This document shows, piece by piece, positions 22,577-33,905 of a stretch of 64,000 nucleotides of DNA (position 1 is its first letter; each line of letters starts with the position of its first letter). The translations under genes were made by a program, and so were the position numbers. The DNA is from Tragulus kanchil (Eukaryota > Chordata > Mammalia > Artiodactyla > Tragulidae), in NCBI GenBank assembly GCA_022376925.1, contig JAIOJX010000002.1, positions 67,101,001 to 67,165,000 of the forward strand, read 5' to 3'. A model generated the notes under the pieces. The model was not told where the DNA came from. It did no database searches and worked only from the letters and a program-made list of their open reading frames with translations.

Positions 22577-22714
22577 TTGTTGTTGTTATTGTTCAGTCAC
22601 TCATCAATTTCTGACTCTTTGTGGCACCATGAATGGCAGCACGCCAGACTTCTCTGTCCTTCACTATCTCCCAGGGTTTGCTCAAACTCATGTCCATTGA
22701 TTTGGTAATGACAC
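22577..22714 (-). mobile_element. BovB/Bov-A 3' tail with TSD
   Basis: 138 bp in reverse starting TTGTTGTTGTTATTGTTCAG, then TCTGACTCTTTGTGGCACCA. AGTAGTAG occurs at 22569-22576 and 22715-22722 as a probable short TSD. Either a severely truncated BovB or a Bov-A monomer. Confidence 0.8.
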
Positions 22715-22911
22715 AGTAGTAGTATTATATAACCACAAACTGGAACTACTACAAATTTAGGATTTTCAAGTCTAACTGGTCTCTCAATACTACTAGGCAA
22801 ACCTTTAGTTGATGCTGGTTAATAGTCTGAGCTGTTGTTTTTTTTTTTTCACAAGTATGTGAGGATTTTAATAATTTTCAAAATCTTTTAGACAGGCTTA
22901 AACAAAAAGAG

Positions 22912-23108
22912 TAATTAAGACTGTTGAAAAGCAGAGACATTACTTGGCCAATGAAGGTCCATAAAGTCAAAACTATGGTTTTTCCAGTAGTCATGTATGG
23001 ATGTGTGAATTGGACCATAAAGAATTACGAGCACTGAAGAACTGATGCCTTCAACGTATGGTGTTGGAAATGACTCTAGAGCCCCTTGAACAGGAAGGGG
23101 ATCAAACA
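22912..23108 (+). mobile_element. BovB internal fragment
   Basis: Plus-strand piece of the BovB region after the RT: AAAAGCAGAGACATTACTTG, then TTTTTCCAGTAGTCATGTAT, then GAACTGATGCCTTCAACGTA. It has neither the 3' terminus nor the RT core, so both ends are lost. The 93-codon minus frame here is a shadow. Confidence 0.8.
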
Positions 23109-23124
23109 TGTTGATGTTCAAATA

Positions 23125-23430
23125 TTTTCTTCTCAGTGAGTCCTTTCTGATCACTTTATTTAAAATTGCCCCCACCCACCTAATCCTACTGACCACTATC
23201 TATCTCTTTGTCATGTTTTATTTTTCTTCATAGTGTTTGCCACAATCAAATATTTGGTATATTTACCTCTTTTTTCATTATCTGTCTCCTCCCACAAGAA
23301 TCTAGACACATAAAAAAGATATTTGTTTATTTTCTTTGCTGCTATATATCCTAATGTTTATGATACTGCCTGGCACACAGTTGAAAATTCAGTAAATGTT
23401 TGTTGCATCAATGAATGAATGATGTTTTTC
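23125..23430 (+). mobile_element. L2 LINE 3' end
   Basis: TCTCAGTGAGTCCTTTCTGA, then TTTAAAATTGCCCCCACCCA, then TTTTTCTTCATAGTGTTTGC, then ACTGCCTGGCACACAGTTGA, then AGTAAATGTTTGTTGCATCA, then an AATG run: the classic order of the L2 3' end. Old, non-coding. Confidence 0.75.
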
Positions 23431-23824
23431 TTCCTAAGTAGCTTTTTGTTTATACAATGAATCCAATCTCCACTGCCTGTTTAGAAATTGTTTCATCCAT
23501 TATTCTCAAATTTTCCTGTATTTTCCCTATCTGCTTCTCATTTAAATCAATTGTTTTCAGCCCATAAATATAGTTAATGTCACTAATATCTCTTTAAAAA
23601 TCTTTCCTGTGATTTCTAGTCCAAGCTGAGATTTTATGAAAAATACAAGGAACACAAAGTGGAATAAACACATTATAAGAAATGAAGTTTGGGCTAGAAG
23701 TCAAAAGTGAATTTCAAAATATCTAGAAATCAGAATAAAATGGGAGCAAGTCGAAAGATGAAATAGAATCTGAGGATAACTATAACCCAGAAAACATGGA
23801 GGAAGGAGCCTTAGTACGTGTGTC

Positions 23825-23847
23825 GGGGGGTGGGGTGGGGGAGAGGG
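23825..23847 (+). other. G-quadruplex motif
   Basis: GGGGGGTGGGGTGGGGGAGA followed by GGG: four G-runs with 1-3 nt loops, a canonical quadruplex pattern on the plus strand. The copy at 24905-24927 is identical. It sits in unique sequence with no promoter evidence. Confidence 0.8.
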
Positions 23848-24154
23848 CACTGCCAGCTAATATTCTTGTTGATCCCCAGAGAGAATATGGAACTCTAACT
23901 GACAGAGAACAAGGCCAGGAATGAGAAGTGAAGCCGAAAGAAGGAAATTTTTTGACATGTGTTTATAGAAAGCTGCATCATCCTGTTCACCCATATCCTC
24001 TCCCCATTGTTAAACACACAGCTGTTCATAGCAGAGCTAGTGAGTATGCCAGGACATCGTGTACTTTTGAATGTTTTAGATTATGAGCATATATTACTTT
24101 GACTTAGATCAAAAAAAAAAAAAAAGGGAAAATGATTAAAGGCAACAGGAAAAA

Positions 24155-24365
24155 GGCAGAGTGGAGTAGCACTTGACAGCATTGCCCCAGGCCTGAGTTT
24201 GAATCCCTGGTGTGCTACTTCCTAGCTGGAAAGCCTTGGGTAATATACTTAGTTTGTCTGTGCCTCAGTTTTCCTGTTTGTAAAATGGACATAATAGAAG
24301 TGTTTTCCTTATAGGATTGCTGTGAGGATGAAATCAGTTGGTAAAGTACTTAAGCCAGTATCTTA
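24155..24365 (+). mobile_element. MIR SINE
   Basis: Near full-length MIR: GCAGAGTGGAGTAGCACTTG, GGCCTGAGTTTGAATCCCTG, then TACTTCCTAGCTGGAAAGCC, then TGTGCCTCAGTTTTCCTGTT, then TGTAAAATGGACATAATAGA, then GATTGCTGTGAGGATGAAAT. An A15 run precedes it at about 24110-24124. A duplicate copy lies at 25238-25450. Confidence 0.92.
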
Positions 24366-25237
24366 TGTATGTGATATATTGTAAATTATGTGCTTGGGAA
24401 AGGAAAAAGAAAAAAAAAATTGTGAACCAATTCAGTCTGTTTTACATACTCTAAATTGACACATGTCTTAGTTCTCTAGTAATTCTGGGTTTGGTAGTCT
24501 ATTGAAGGAAAAGAATAAGGGTTGAGTCTGAGCAATTGTTTGGGATTTCCAAAGAAGGATCAGAGCTGGAGGGAAATTTTAAATTTTTTCTTTTTTTGTA
24601 TTTTCCTATCTGCTTCTCATTTAAATCAATTGTTTTCAGCCCATAAATATAGTTAATGTCACTAATATCTTTTTAAAAAATCTTTCCTGTGATTTCTAGT
24701 CCAAGCTGAGATTTTATGAAAAATACAAGGAACACAAAGTGGAATAAACACATTATAAGAAATGAAGTTTGGGCTAGAAGTCAAAAGTGAATTTCAAAAT
24801 ATCTAGAAATCAGAATAAAATGGGAGCAAGTCGAAAGATGAAATAGAATCTGAGAATAACTAAAACCCAGAAAACAGGGAGGAAGGAGCCTTAGTACGTG
24901 TGTCGGGGGGTGGGGTGGGGGAGAGGGCACTGCCAGCTAATATTCTTGTTGATCCCCAGAGAGAATATGGAACTCTAACTGACAGAGAACAAGGCCAGGA
25001 ATGAGAAGTGAAGCCGAAAGAAGGAAATTTTTTGACATGTGTTTATAGAAAGCTGCATCATCCTGTTCACCCATATCCTCTCCCCATTGTTAAACACACA
25101 GCTGTTCATAGCAGAGCTAGTGAGTATGCCAGGACATCGTGTACTTTTGAATGTTTTAGATTATGAGCATATATTACTTTGACTTAGATCAAAAAAAAAA
25201 AAAAAAAAAAGGGAAAATGATTAAAGGCAACAGGAAA

Positions 25238-25450
25238 AAGGCAGAGTGGAGTAGCACTTGACAGCATTGCCCCAGGCCTGAGTTTGAATCCCTGGTGTGC
25301 TACTTCCTAGCTGGAAAGCCTTGGGTAATATACTTAGTTTGTCTGTGCCTCAGTTTTCCTGTTTGTAAAATGGACATAATAGAAGTGTTTTCCTTATAGG
25401 ATTGCTGTGAGGATGAAATCAGTTGGTAAAGTACTTAAGCCAGTATCTTA
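25238..25450 (+). mobile_element. MIR SINE (duplicate copy)
   Basis: Same insertion as 24155-24365, repeated by duplication 8. The preceding A run is 20 here instead of 15. Confidence 0.92.
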
Positions 25451-25950
25451 TGTATGTGATATATTGTAAATTATGTGCTTGGGAAAGGAAAAAGAAAAAA
25501 AAAATTGTGAACCAATTCAGTCTGTTTTACATACTCTAAATTGACACATGTCTTAGTTCTCTAGTAATTCTGGGTTTGGTAGTCTATTGAAGGAAAAGAA
25601 TAAGGGTTGAGTCTGAGCAATTGTTTGGGATTTCCAAAGAAGGATCAGAGCTGGAGGGAAATTTTAATTTGATTGGGTGTTTTAAAGATGCAGCTTGTAG
25701 CATGCCTTGATCAACATTCTTTTTGTCCCTTTCATCCATTTTCTTAGTATCATAAATAATTTTAAGGAAAAAACAAGACATATTCCCTCCACAGAACCTT
25801 TTGTAAAAGACGAGTACAAGAAAAATTATTTTCAGGTTTCACAGAGGAAATTATGATTCTTCTATCATAACAAATCTTTTTTAAAAAATCTTATTCTGGG
25901 TCCTTATTTGCTTTGGTCACAAGGAAACTTGTTTTTAACTAGCAACTTCT

Positions 25951-28098
25951 AAGGTACTATAATCCTAAACCTTTATCAGGTTATACATAGAAAACAAATG
26001 CTAATTTTATATGGCACATTGAGGAAAAGAGAGGAGGCTGCTAATAGCTAGAGGTAGCCAGCCTAGGGTTGGATCATCCAACCACCCTTGGCTTCCCTGA
26101 GGACAAAGAGTTCAGGATGTTTGCACACCAGAAAACCGTTCATAGAGTGCCACTGGGAAATCTCTTTTCACATTGTATGACTGACTGAAATCAACTTTAA
26201 CATCTTTGTTGAAGGAAGCAGGAAATAAAACACCAAATAATCAGATAATTGATTAAAAGCAGAGAAGTAGAGGATACCCTAGAAGTGCCAAGGTTGTAGT
26301 ACTGTAGAACAGAGGTTTAGCAGTCACCAGACTGTCAGCAGTTTGCAGAGTACCCGAAAGAAAAGAAAGCTCTCATCCTCTTGAAACTTCCTGGATCTTC
26401 TCTGTTGGATTCCAGAAAAGTCTTCTCAGCTTACCTCCCACCTTTGACCATTCTTTCTCTCAGTCTTCTTCATTGGCACCAGTATTTAAGAAGGTCTTCT
26501 GCAGATCTTTCATTCCGCAGCCAGTTAATATTAATATTAGAAGTTGAGTAGTTAAGTATAGCTAGTATATTTATTGGGGAATATTATTAAGAGTTTAAAC
26601 ATTGTAGGATATTGTAACACATCAAATAATGTGTTCTAGTGAAAAGATCATTACTGAGGAGATAGCATGGTTTTGAGCACCCACATTTCTGTGATAAAGT
26701 TAAACAGCAATTATTTTGGTGTACTGAAGTAGTTAATTTAAAAGAACAATTACAAAGTGACTTATCAGACCAAAAGTATCACTAGGACAAAAAATTTTAA
26801 TTTAGTTCTTAGAGAACTAACCCCCATGGAAGCTCTTCTCTTAGTCTCCTTCACTCTGGCAAACACTTTTCTGAAGAGCAGATACTCTTAGGAGTCCACC
26901 AATTGTAAACACATAATCTGGTGTTGCTGACAGGGATGGGGACTGCTTTTATTCATTCTCCCCTCCTCTTTTCCTTCAGAATGGATATTTCCCCTTATTT
27001 CTTTACTTTCTGTTTCTTTGGCTTAAAGGTACTATAATCCTAAACCTTTATCAGGTTATACATAGAAAACAAATGCTAATTTTATATGGCACATTGAGGA
27101 AAAGAGAGGAGGCTGCTAATAGCTAGAGGTAGCCAGCCTAGGGTTGGATCATCCAACCACCCTTGGCTTCCCTGAGGACAAAGAGTTCAGGATGTTTGCA
27201 CACCAGAAAACCGTTCATAGAGTGCCACTGGGAAATCTCTTTTCACATTGTATGACTGACTGAAATCAACTTTAACATCTTTGTTGAAGGAAGCAGGAAA
27301 TAAAACACCAAATAATCAGATAATTGATTAAAAGCAGAGAAGTAGAGGATACCCTAGAAGTGCCAAGGTTGTAGTACTGTAGAACAGAGGTTTAGCAGTC
27401 ACCAGACTGTCAGCATTTTGCAGAGTACCCGAAAGAAAAAGAAAGCTCTCATCCTCTTGAAACTTCCTGGATCTTCTCTGTTGGATTCCAGAAAAGTCTT
27501 CTCAGCTTACCTCCCACCTTTGACCATTCTTTCTCTCAGTCTTCTTCATTGGCACCAGTATTTAAGAAGGTCTTCTGCAGATCTTTCATTCCGCAGCCAG
27601 TTAATATTAATATTAGAAGTTGAGTAGTTAAGTATAGCTAGTATATTTATTGGGGAATATTATTAAGAGTTTAAACATTGTAGGATATTGTAACACATCA
27701 AATAATGTGTTCTAGTGAAAAGATCATTACTGAGGAGATAGCATGGTTTTGAGCACCCACATTTCTGTGATAAAGTTAAACAGCAATTATTTTGGTGTAC
27801 TGAAGTAGTTAATTTAAAAGAACAATTACAAAGTGACTTATCAGACCAAAAGTATCACTAGGACAAAAAATTTTAATTTAGTTCTTAGAGAACTAACCCC
27901 CATGGAAGCTCTTCTCTTAGTCTCCTTCACTCTGGCAAACACTTTTCTGAAGAGCAGATACTCTTAGGAGTCCACCAATTGTAAACACATAATCTGGTGT
28001 TGCTGACAGGGATGGGGACTGCTTTTATTCATTCTCCCCTCCTCTTTTCCTTCAGAATGGATATTTCCCCTTATTTCTTTACTTTCTGTTTCTTTGGC
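25951..28098. repeat. Artefactual direct duplication 9 (period 1075)
   Basis: Copies at 25951-27022 and 27026-28098, junction TTTGGCTTAAAGGTAC. Only two small differences seen: CAGCAGTTTGCAG against CAGCATTTTGCAG, and one A in an A-run. The whole unit is unique sequence with no recognised repeat. Confidence 0.94.
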
Positions 28099-29031
28099 AG
28101 AATAGAGTGATTTAAAGCCTGGTGAGCTTGAGAGGAGAATCTGGCAAGTATAGTTCCTTCCTGTGCCTTTAGCTTTTAGAATCTGCCCTGATGGATCATG
28201 TGGAAAGCTTAGTGGTAAAGATCTCAAACTTGGATTTTATTCAGAGTGGGTGATAACACTTGCTAGGACTCAGAATCAGGAAAGTCCACTCTTGCCACAT
28301 ATTTTCCAAAAGCCCACTTTTGTTCTCCATCTTCTTCATTCTTTTGTCCATGTTATTGATTCAGCATTCAGGAGGGGAAAACAGTGGAATTACTTGCTAA
28401 TTCCCTAAAAAGAAATATTAACTTCCATAGCGAGTTATTCTCCATTATTTGTAACAATATCCATGAGAGAAAATGATCATTTCACAGACGTATTGTTCTG
28501 TCTGTGGTAGATATATATATGGAAATCTTTCTATGATTTTCAAGGCAAGACATAACTTGAGACATTTAATCATCTCAAAGAGACCAAAATACTCCCTCTT
28601 TGATATGCTCATAGTATCCATCTCACAATAGTTGATTCAGCAGAATTCTTGTGGTTGCATATTTTTGTTACCTATTTTTATCATGTAGATAACAAAACAA
28701 AGAAGATTCTACCACCCAAAAAAATAGGAAAGTACTAGAAACAGGTACAATAGAAATCCTAAATTCTTCAATAGGAAATTAAATCTCATTCAATATCATA
28801 TACTTTTCCAGTTTTCTAAGATTTTCTTAACAACCAGTCTGAATGAAGACCAATTTTCTCCAAAGTCTAGAATTTATTTTTTTATGCAACAATTATTATT
28901 AAGATAAACTTTGAAATTAGGCTCAGCATCCATGACAAATGAAAGCCTTTTTCTTTTGGGTTTTCTCTGTTACATGATAGTCATGAAATGCATTTTATAG
29001 TATTCACTTGAAGTACTAAAATGTTACAGCC
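28099..29031. other. Unique sequence, nothing recognised
   Basis: Single-copy and AT-rich. No repeat, exon or regulatory cluster is supported. Confidence 0.5.
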
Positions 29032-29309
29032 AGGCTTCCCTGGTGGTCCAGTGGGTAAGGACACCACCCTGCAGTGCAAGGGGCGCCGGTTCGATCCCTG
29101 GCCTGGGAAGATCCCACGTGCCACAGAGCGGCTGGACCGATGTGTCCAATTACCGAGCTGGAGCTCTGAAGCGCATGTGCCCAGAGCCGGTGCTCTGTGA
29201 CAACAGAGGCCACTGCAATGGGAGGCCCACACGGGCCAGAGAACAAAGATGGATGAAAATGGGTAAATGAAAGACCAATAGAGGTGGCCCTCCTGCCCCA
29301 CTCCCCCCA
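29032..29309 (+). mobile_element. CHR-like tRNA-Glu SINE, recent, perfect TSD
   Basis: 278-bp SINE on the plus strand, flanked by a perfect 14-bp TSD AAAATGTTACAGCC (29018-29031 and 29310-29323). The order is: tRNA-like head AGGCTTCCCTGGTGGTCCAG, pol III B-box-like GGTTCGATCCC (29088-29098), GGACCGATGTGTCCAATTAC, CAGAGGCCACTGCAATGGGA, GATGGATGAAAATGGGTAAA, GACCAATAGAGGTGGCC, then a C-rich run and A tail. The long TSD and intact boxes suggest a recent insertion. Its 3' 225 bp recur at 30223-30447 through duplication 10. Confidence 0.95.
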
Positions 29310-29669
29310 AAAATGTTACAGCCTTTTATACACAGTTTCAGTCAACCTCCCTAATTTATATGGAAGGGAAACCTTGAGTCCTTTCAGTCTAGAGGGAGAA
29401 TGCTTGGGAGAGTTAAAAATAGAAACTCTAAGGTTATAATCCTGAGATGTATGAGGTCTAGTCAGCTCAATCTAACAGTGACTTACAGAGCTAATTAACT
29501 ATCATGTATGTAGTATGATGTTAGAAACTAGGGAATTCAAAGGTTAACTGGATCTGGTCATTTTTCCATGAGGTTCTAACTCATAAATGAGAGAGGCAGA
29601 TATGAACTCAATCTATTGACTGTCTAATTCTCCTCTTCTGAAGCACCAGGGTAGCCATCCTGGGTTTAT

Positions 29670-29697
29670 GGCAAACAAAACAAAACAAAACAAAACC
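29670..29697. repeat. (AAAAC)n short tandem repeat
   Basis: About five CAAAA units. The copy at 30806-30833 is the artefactual duplicate. Confidence 0.9.
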
Positions 29698-30222
29698 AGG
29701 AGTCTGGTAGATACCAGGACCACAGAGAGAATGGGAACAGGCAGAAGGAAAATAAGAAGATCCAAAATGATTACAGAGAACAGGCTGGACAGCCAGTGAT
29801 TCATTTCTGGTGGCTTCTGGCCATGTAATTTGTGAGCTAAAGGCCTGAGTTGGGAAAACACCAGCCAAGCACTAGATCATCATAGTGCCATGGAAAGGGG
29901 AAAGGGATTTCAGCAAATCATACAAGTTAGTAGTTATTTTCAGCAGGTTCAGTTTTTAAAACTGAACAGGGCTATCATTAGAACAATGGTTATGTAGACA
30001 TGGGATACCTAAAATAAGCAGGAACATCAACACATCCATACATTTTTTGGACTTCCTGTATTTGCTTATACATCAGGTGCTTACCTCTAGATCTAGGGAT
30101 GACTAAAATCAGCCCTGCTTCGAACTTTAGAAATGAGAAGGGTAGGTTGGTCTCTAAAGGGAATATTGAAATGCTGTTTCAAATTTTAAGAGTAACAGAG
30201 TTTAGAGCAAAACCCCAGATGT

Positions 30223-30447
30223 CGGTTCGATCCTGGCCTGGGAAGATCCACGTGCCACAGAGCGGCTGGACCGATGTGTCCAATTACCGAGCCGGAGCTC
30301 TGGAGCGCATGCGCCCAGAGCCGGTGCTCTGTGACAACAGAGGCCACTGCAATGGGAGGCCCACACGGGCCAGAGAACAAAGATGGATGAAAATGGGTAA
30401 ATGAAAGACCAATAGAGGTGGCCCTCCTGCCCCACTCCCCCCAAAAA
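30223..30447 (+). mobile_element. CHR-like SINE 3' part (duplicate copy)
   Basis: 3' part of the 29032 SINE, lacking its head because the duplicated piece starts within it. Not an independent truncated insertion. Confidence 0.92.
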
Positions 30448-31449
30448 TGTTACAGCCTTTTATACACAGTTTCAGTCAACCTCCCTAATTTATATGGAAG
30501 GGAAACCTTGAGTCCTTTCAGTCTAGAGGGAGAATGCTTGGGAGAGTTAAAAATAGAAACTCTAAGGTTATAATCCTGAGATGTATGAGGTCTAGTCAGC
30601 TCAATCTAACAGTGACTTACAGAGCTAATTAACTATCATGTATGTAGTATGATGTTAGAAACTAGGGAATTCAAAGGTTAACTGGATCTGGTCATTTTTC
30701 CATGAGGTTCTAACTCATAAATGAGAGAGGCAGATATGAACTCAATCTATTGACTGTCTAATTCTCCTCTTCTGAAGCACCAGGGTAGCCATCCTGGGTT
30801 TATGGCAAACAAAACAAAACAAAACAAAACCAGGAGTCTGGTAGATACCAGGACCACAGAGAGAATGGGAACAGGCAGAAGGAAAATAAGAAGATCCAAA
30901 ATGATTACAGAGAACAGGCTGGACAGCCAGTGATTCATTTCTGGTGGCTTCTGGCCATGTAATTTGTGAGCTAAAGGCCTGAGTTGGGAAAACACCAGCC
31001 AAGCACTAGATCATCATAGTGCCATGGAAAGGGGAAAGGGATTTCAGCAAATCATACAAGTTAGTAGTTATTTTCAGCAGGTTCAGTTTTTAAAACTGAA
31101 CAGGGCTATCATTAGAACAATGGTTATGTAGACATGGGATACCTAAAATAAGCAGGAACATCAACACATCCATACATTTTTTGGACTTCCTGTATTTGCT
31201 TATACATCAGGTGCTTACCTCTAGATCTAGGGATGACTAAAATCAGCCCTGCTTCGAACTTTAGAAATGAGAAGGGTAGGTTGGTCTCTAAAGGGAATAT
31301 TGAAATGCTGTTTCAAATTTTAAGAGTAACAGAGTTTAGAGCAAAAAAACCCCAGATGTCCACAAAGAAAGTAAAATATCAAATGTGACAGAAGACAAGA
31401 ATTACAAGGAGGAAAGGAAACCTCTGAATTTTTCAGCCAGGTAAATGTC

Positions 31450-31530
31450 AATGTGTGTCTTGGCTCAGCTACTTAGTAATTTTGTAATCTCTGTCAAGTC
31501 AGATAATCTCTCTGAGCCTCAATAGTAAAG
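31450..31530 (+). mobile_element. MIR fragment
   Basis: CTCAGCTACTTAGTAATTTT, then AATCTCTGTCAAGTCAGATA, then ATCTCTCTGAGCCTCAATAG: the central MIR block, diverged. Confidence 0.6.
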
Positions 31531-31639
31531 TCAAAATTCTGACTCATCATTAGTAATTTGAGGATCAGACTTTGAAGGCCCCACAGTATGTAAGTAGTTA
31601 TTACTGTTAGCAATTTTCAAGAAAATAGTCATTTCATCA

Positions 31640-32222
31640 AAATTGTGCCACTTACAGAGATGTGGATGAACCTATAGACTGTCATATGAGTAATGTAAGT
31701 CAGAAAGAGAAAAGCACATTAATGCATATGTGTGGAATCTAGAAAAATGGTACAGATTAACTTATTTGAAAAATAGAAATAGAGACATAAACATAGAAAA
31801 CAAACTTATGGACACCAGGGAGGGAAAGGAAGACTGGATGAACTGGTGGATTGGAATTCATATATACCACTTCTATGTATAAAATAGAAGGAAGATCCCC
31901 TGGGGAAGGGAATGACTAGTTAATTCCATTTTTGTCTGGAGGATTCCATGGATAGAGGAGCCTGGTGGGATATAGTCCATGGGATCATAAAGAGTTGGCC
32001 ACGACTGAATGACTAACAATTCCACCTTCACATGTATAAAGTATATAACTAATGAGAACCTACTATATAGCATAGGAAACTCTGCTAAATGCTCTGTGGT
32101 GACCTAAATGGGAAGGAAATCCAAAAACGGGGTATATGTATATGTATAGCTGATTTACTTTGCTGTACAGCAGACGCTAATACAACATAGTAAAGCAACT
32201 ATACTCCAATAGCATTTTAAAA
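31640..32222 (+). mobile_element. Artiodactyl L1 3' UTR interrupted by a Bov element
   Basis: Plus-strand L1 3' end: ACAGAGATGTGGATGAACCT, then GTAAGTCAGAAAGAGAAAAG, then TGGACACCAGGGAGG, then AATGAGAACCTACTATATAG, then GTGACCTAAATGGGAAGGAA, ending GCAACTATACTCCAATAGCA. It is split by a Bov-A/BovB tail at about 31884-32032. No ORF2 coding remains. Duplicate at 32745-33327. Confidence 0.9.
31884..32032 (+). mobile_element. Bov-A/BovB 3' tail nested in the L1
   Basis: GATCCCCTGGGGAAGGGAAT, then GGAGGATTCCATGGATAGAG, then GAGCCTGGTGGGATATAGTC, then GGCCACGACTGAATGACTAA: a Bov-A monomer or BovB tail on the plus strand. ATGTATAAA lies on both sides (about 31876-31884 and 32032-32040), a probable TSD. 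Duplicate at 32989-33137. Confidence 0.85.
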
Positions 32223-32744
32223 AAATAGTCATTTCAGTGGTGGGAAATGCAAGTCAAAACAGAGAAGTGAAATAAAAGTAATACATATATAGATGAAAGG
32301 TAAAGAACGTAATCAGAGACATACTATAGAGAAATCAGATGATAACTAGAATATGGCATCAAGTTCAACCTATTTAAGTAACTATCCTCTCTCTACCCCA
32401 AGACAGGGCAGACCTGTGAAAATAAGCCAACTGAGAAAGAGAAGGGACAGAAGTGAAAAGTCAACAGGTCATTCAAAGTTTAATGTGAAGAAAAGACCAT
32501 TTCTCTTCCAAAACTAAAGCAATTGAGAAGATGACAGCCTCTTCACAGGCTATCTCAAATATTAATTCTTCTGTAAGTTTTTCCTTGATACATCCATCTA
32601 GGCCCAACTGTTCTACCCTCTTGCCTCCAGTAAAGTCAAAATTCTGACTCATCATTAGTAATTTGAGGATCAGACTTTGAAGGCCCCACAGTATGTAAGT
32701 AGTTATTACTGTTAGCAATTTTCAAGAAAATAGTCATTTCATCA

Positions 32745-33327
32745 AAATTGTGCCACTTACAGAGATGTGGATGAACCTATAGACTGTCATATGAGTAATG
32801 TAAGTCAGAAAGAGAAAAGCACATTAATGCATATGTGTGCAATCTAAAAAAATGGTACAGATTAACTTATTTGAAAAATAGAAATAGAGACATAAACATA
32901 GAAAACAAACTTATGGACACCAGGGAGGGAAAGGAAGACTGGATGAACTGGTGGATTGGAATTCATATATACCACTTCTATGTATAAAATAGAAGGAAGA
33001 TCCCCTGGGGAAGGGAATGACTAGTTAATTCCATTTTTGTCTGGAGGATTCCATGGATAGAGGAGCCTGGTGGGATATAGTCCATGGGATCATAAAGAGT
33101 TGGCCACGACTGAATGACTAACAATTCCACCTTCACATGTATAAAGTATATAACTAATGAGAACCTACTATATAGCATAGGAAACTCTGCTAAATGCTCT
33201 GTGGTGACCTAAATGGGAAGGAAATCCAAAAACGGGGTATATGTATATGTATAGCTGATTTACTTTGCTGTACAGCAGACGCTAATACAACATAGTAAAG
33301 CAACTATACTCCAATAGCATTTTAAAA
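32745..33327 (+). mobile_element. L1 3' UTR with nested Bov tail (duplicate copy)
   Basis: Same pair of insertions as 31640-32222, at offset 1105. Confidence 0.9.
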
Positions 33328-33639
33328 AAATAGTCATTTCAGTGGTGGGAAATGCAAGTCAAAACAGAGAAGTGAAATAAAAGTAATACATATATAGATG
33401 AAAGGTAAAGAACGTAATCAGAGACATACTATAGAGAAATCAGATGATAACTAGAATATGGCATCAAGTTCAACCTATTTAAGTAACTATCCTCTCTCTA
33501 CCCCAAGACAGGGCAGACCTGTGAAAATAAGCCAACTGAGAAAGAGAAGGGACAGAAGTGAAAAGTCAACAGGTCATTCAAAGTTTAATGTGAAGAAAAG
33601 ACCATTTCTCTTCCAAAACTAAAGCAATTGAGAAGATGA

Positions 33640-33905
33640 CAGCCTCTTCACAGGCTATCTCAAATATTAATTCTTCTGTAAGTTTTTCCTTGATACATCC
33701 ATCTAGGCCCAACTGTTCTACCCTCTTGCCTCCATTCTCCCTGAAATGTCATAACCTATCATAGCCCTTTCCATGCTGTAATGTGAAGGTCAGTTTATAT
33801 GTCTCTCTGTCATATCTATCTGCAGTGTCTATATCCTTACTGCTAAGGTAATATATTACTACCTACTAACTAAATGCTATTTGAGTGAATGAATGTATGA
33901 ATGAG
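33640..33905 (+). mobile_element. L2 LINE 3' end
   Basis: Diverged L2 order: TAAGTTTTTCCTTGATACAT, then CATAGCCCTTTCCATGCTGT, then a stretch ending TATTTGAGTGAATGAATGTA. Bases up to 33734 also occur in duplication copy 1 (32535-32629). Confidence 0.5.

Larger units (their letters stand above)
23518..25667. repeat. Artefactual direct duplication 8 (period 1080-1086)
   Basis: Copies at 23518-24582 and 24598-25667 with a T-rich 15-bp spacer. Differences: TTTTCCCTAT against TTTTCCTAT at the start, poly-A 15 against 20, and substitutions such as GAGGATAACTATAACCC against GAGAATAACTAAAACCC. The unit is unique sequence plus a MIR. Confidence 0.93.
29086..31360. repeat. Artefactual direct duplication 10 (period about 1137)
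   Basis: Copies at 29086-30222 and 30223-31360, abutting. The junction is inside the SINE, so copy 2 begins mid-element. The start of copy 2 lacks single bases (GATCCTGG, GATCCACG against GATCCCTGG, GATCCCACG). A few C/T or G/A differences lie at CpG-type sites in the SINE. The end differs by an A-run (GCAAAACCCC against GCAAAAAAACCCC). Confidence 0.94.
31524..33734. repeat. Artefactual direct duplication 11 (period 1105)
   Basis: Copies at 31524-32628 and 32629-33734, abutting at GCCTCCAGTAAAGTC. Near-perfect: the only differences seen are TGTGGAATCTAGAAAA against TGTGCAATCTAAAAAA, with no indel. Confidence 0.95.

Noticed and set aside
29032..29309. tRNA gene (A- and B-box-like sequences)
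   Set aside because: The boxes belong to the tRNA-like head of a SINE; no cloverleaf with intact acceptor stem.
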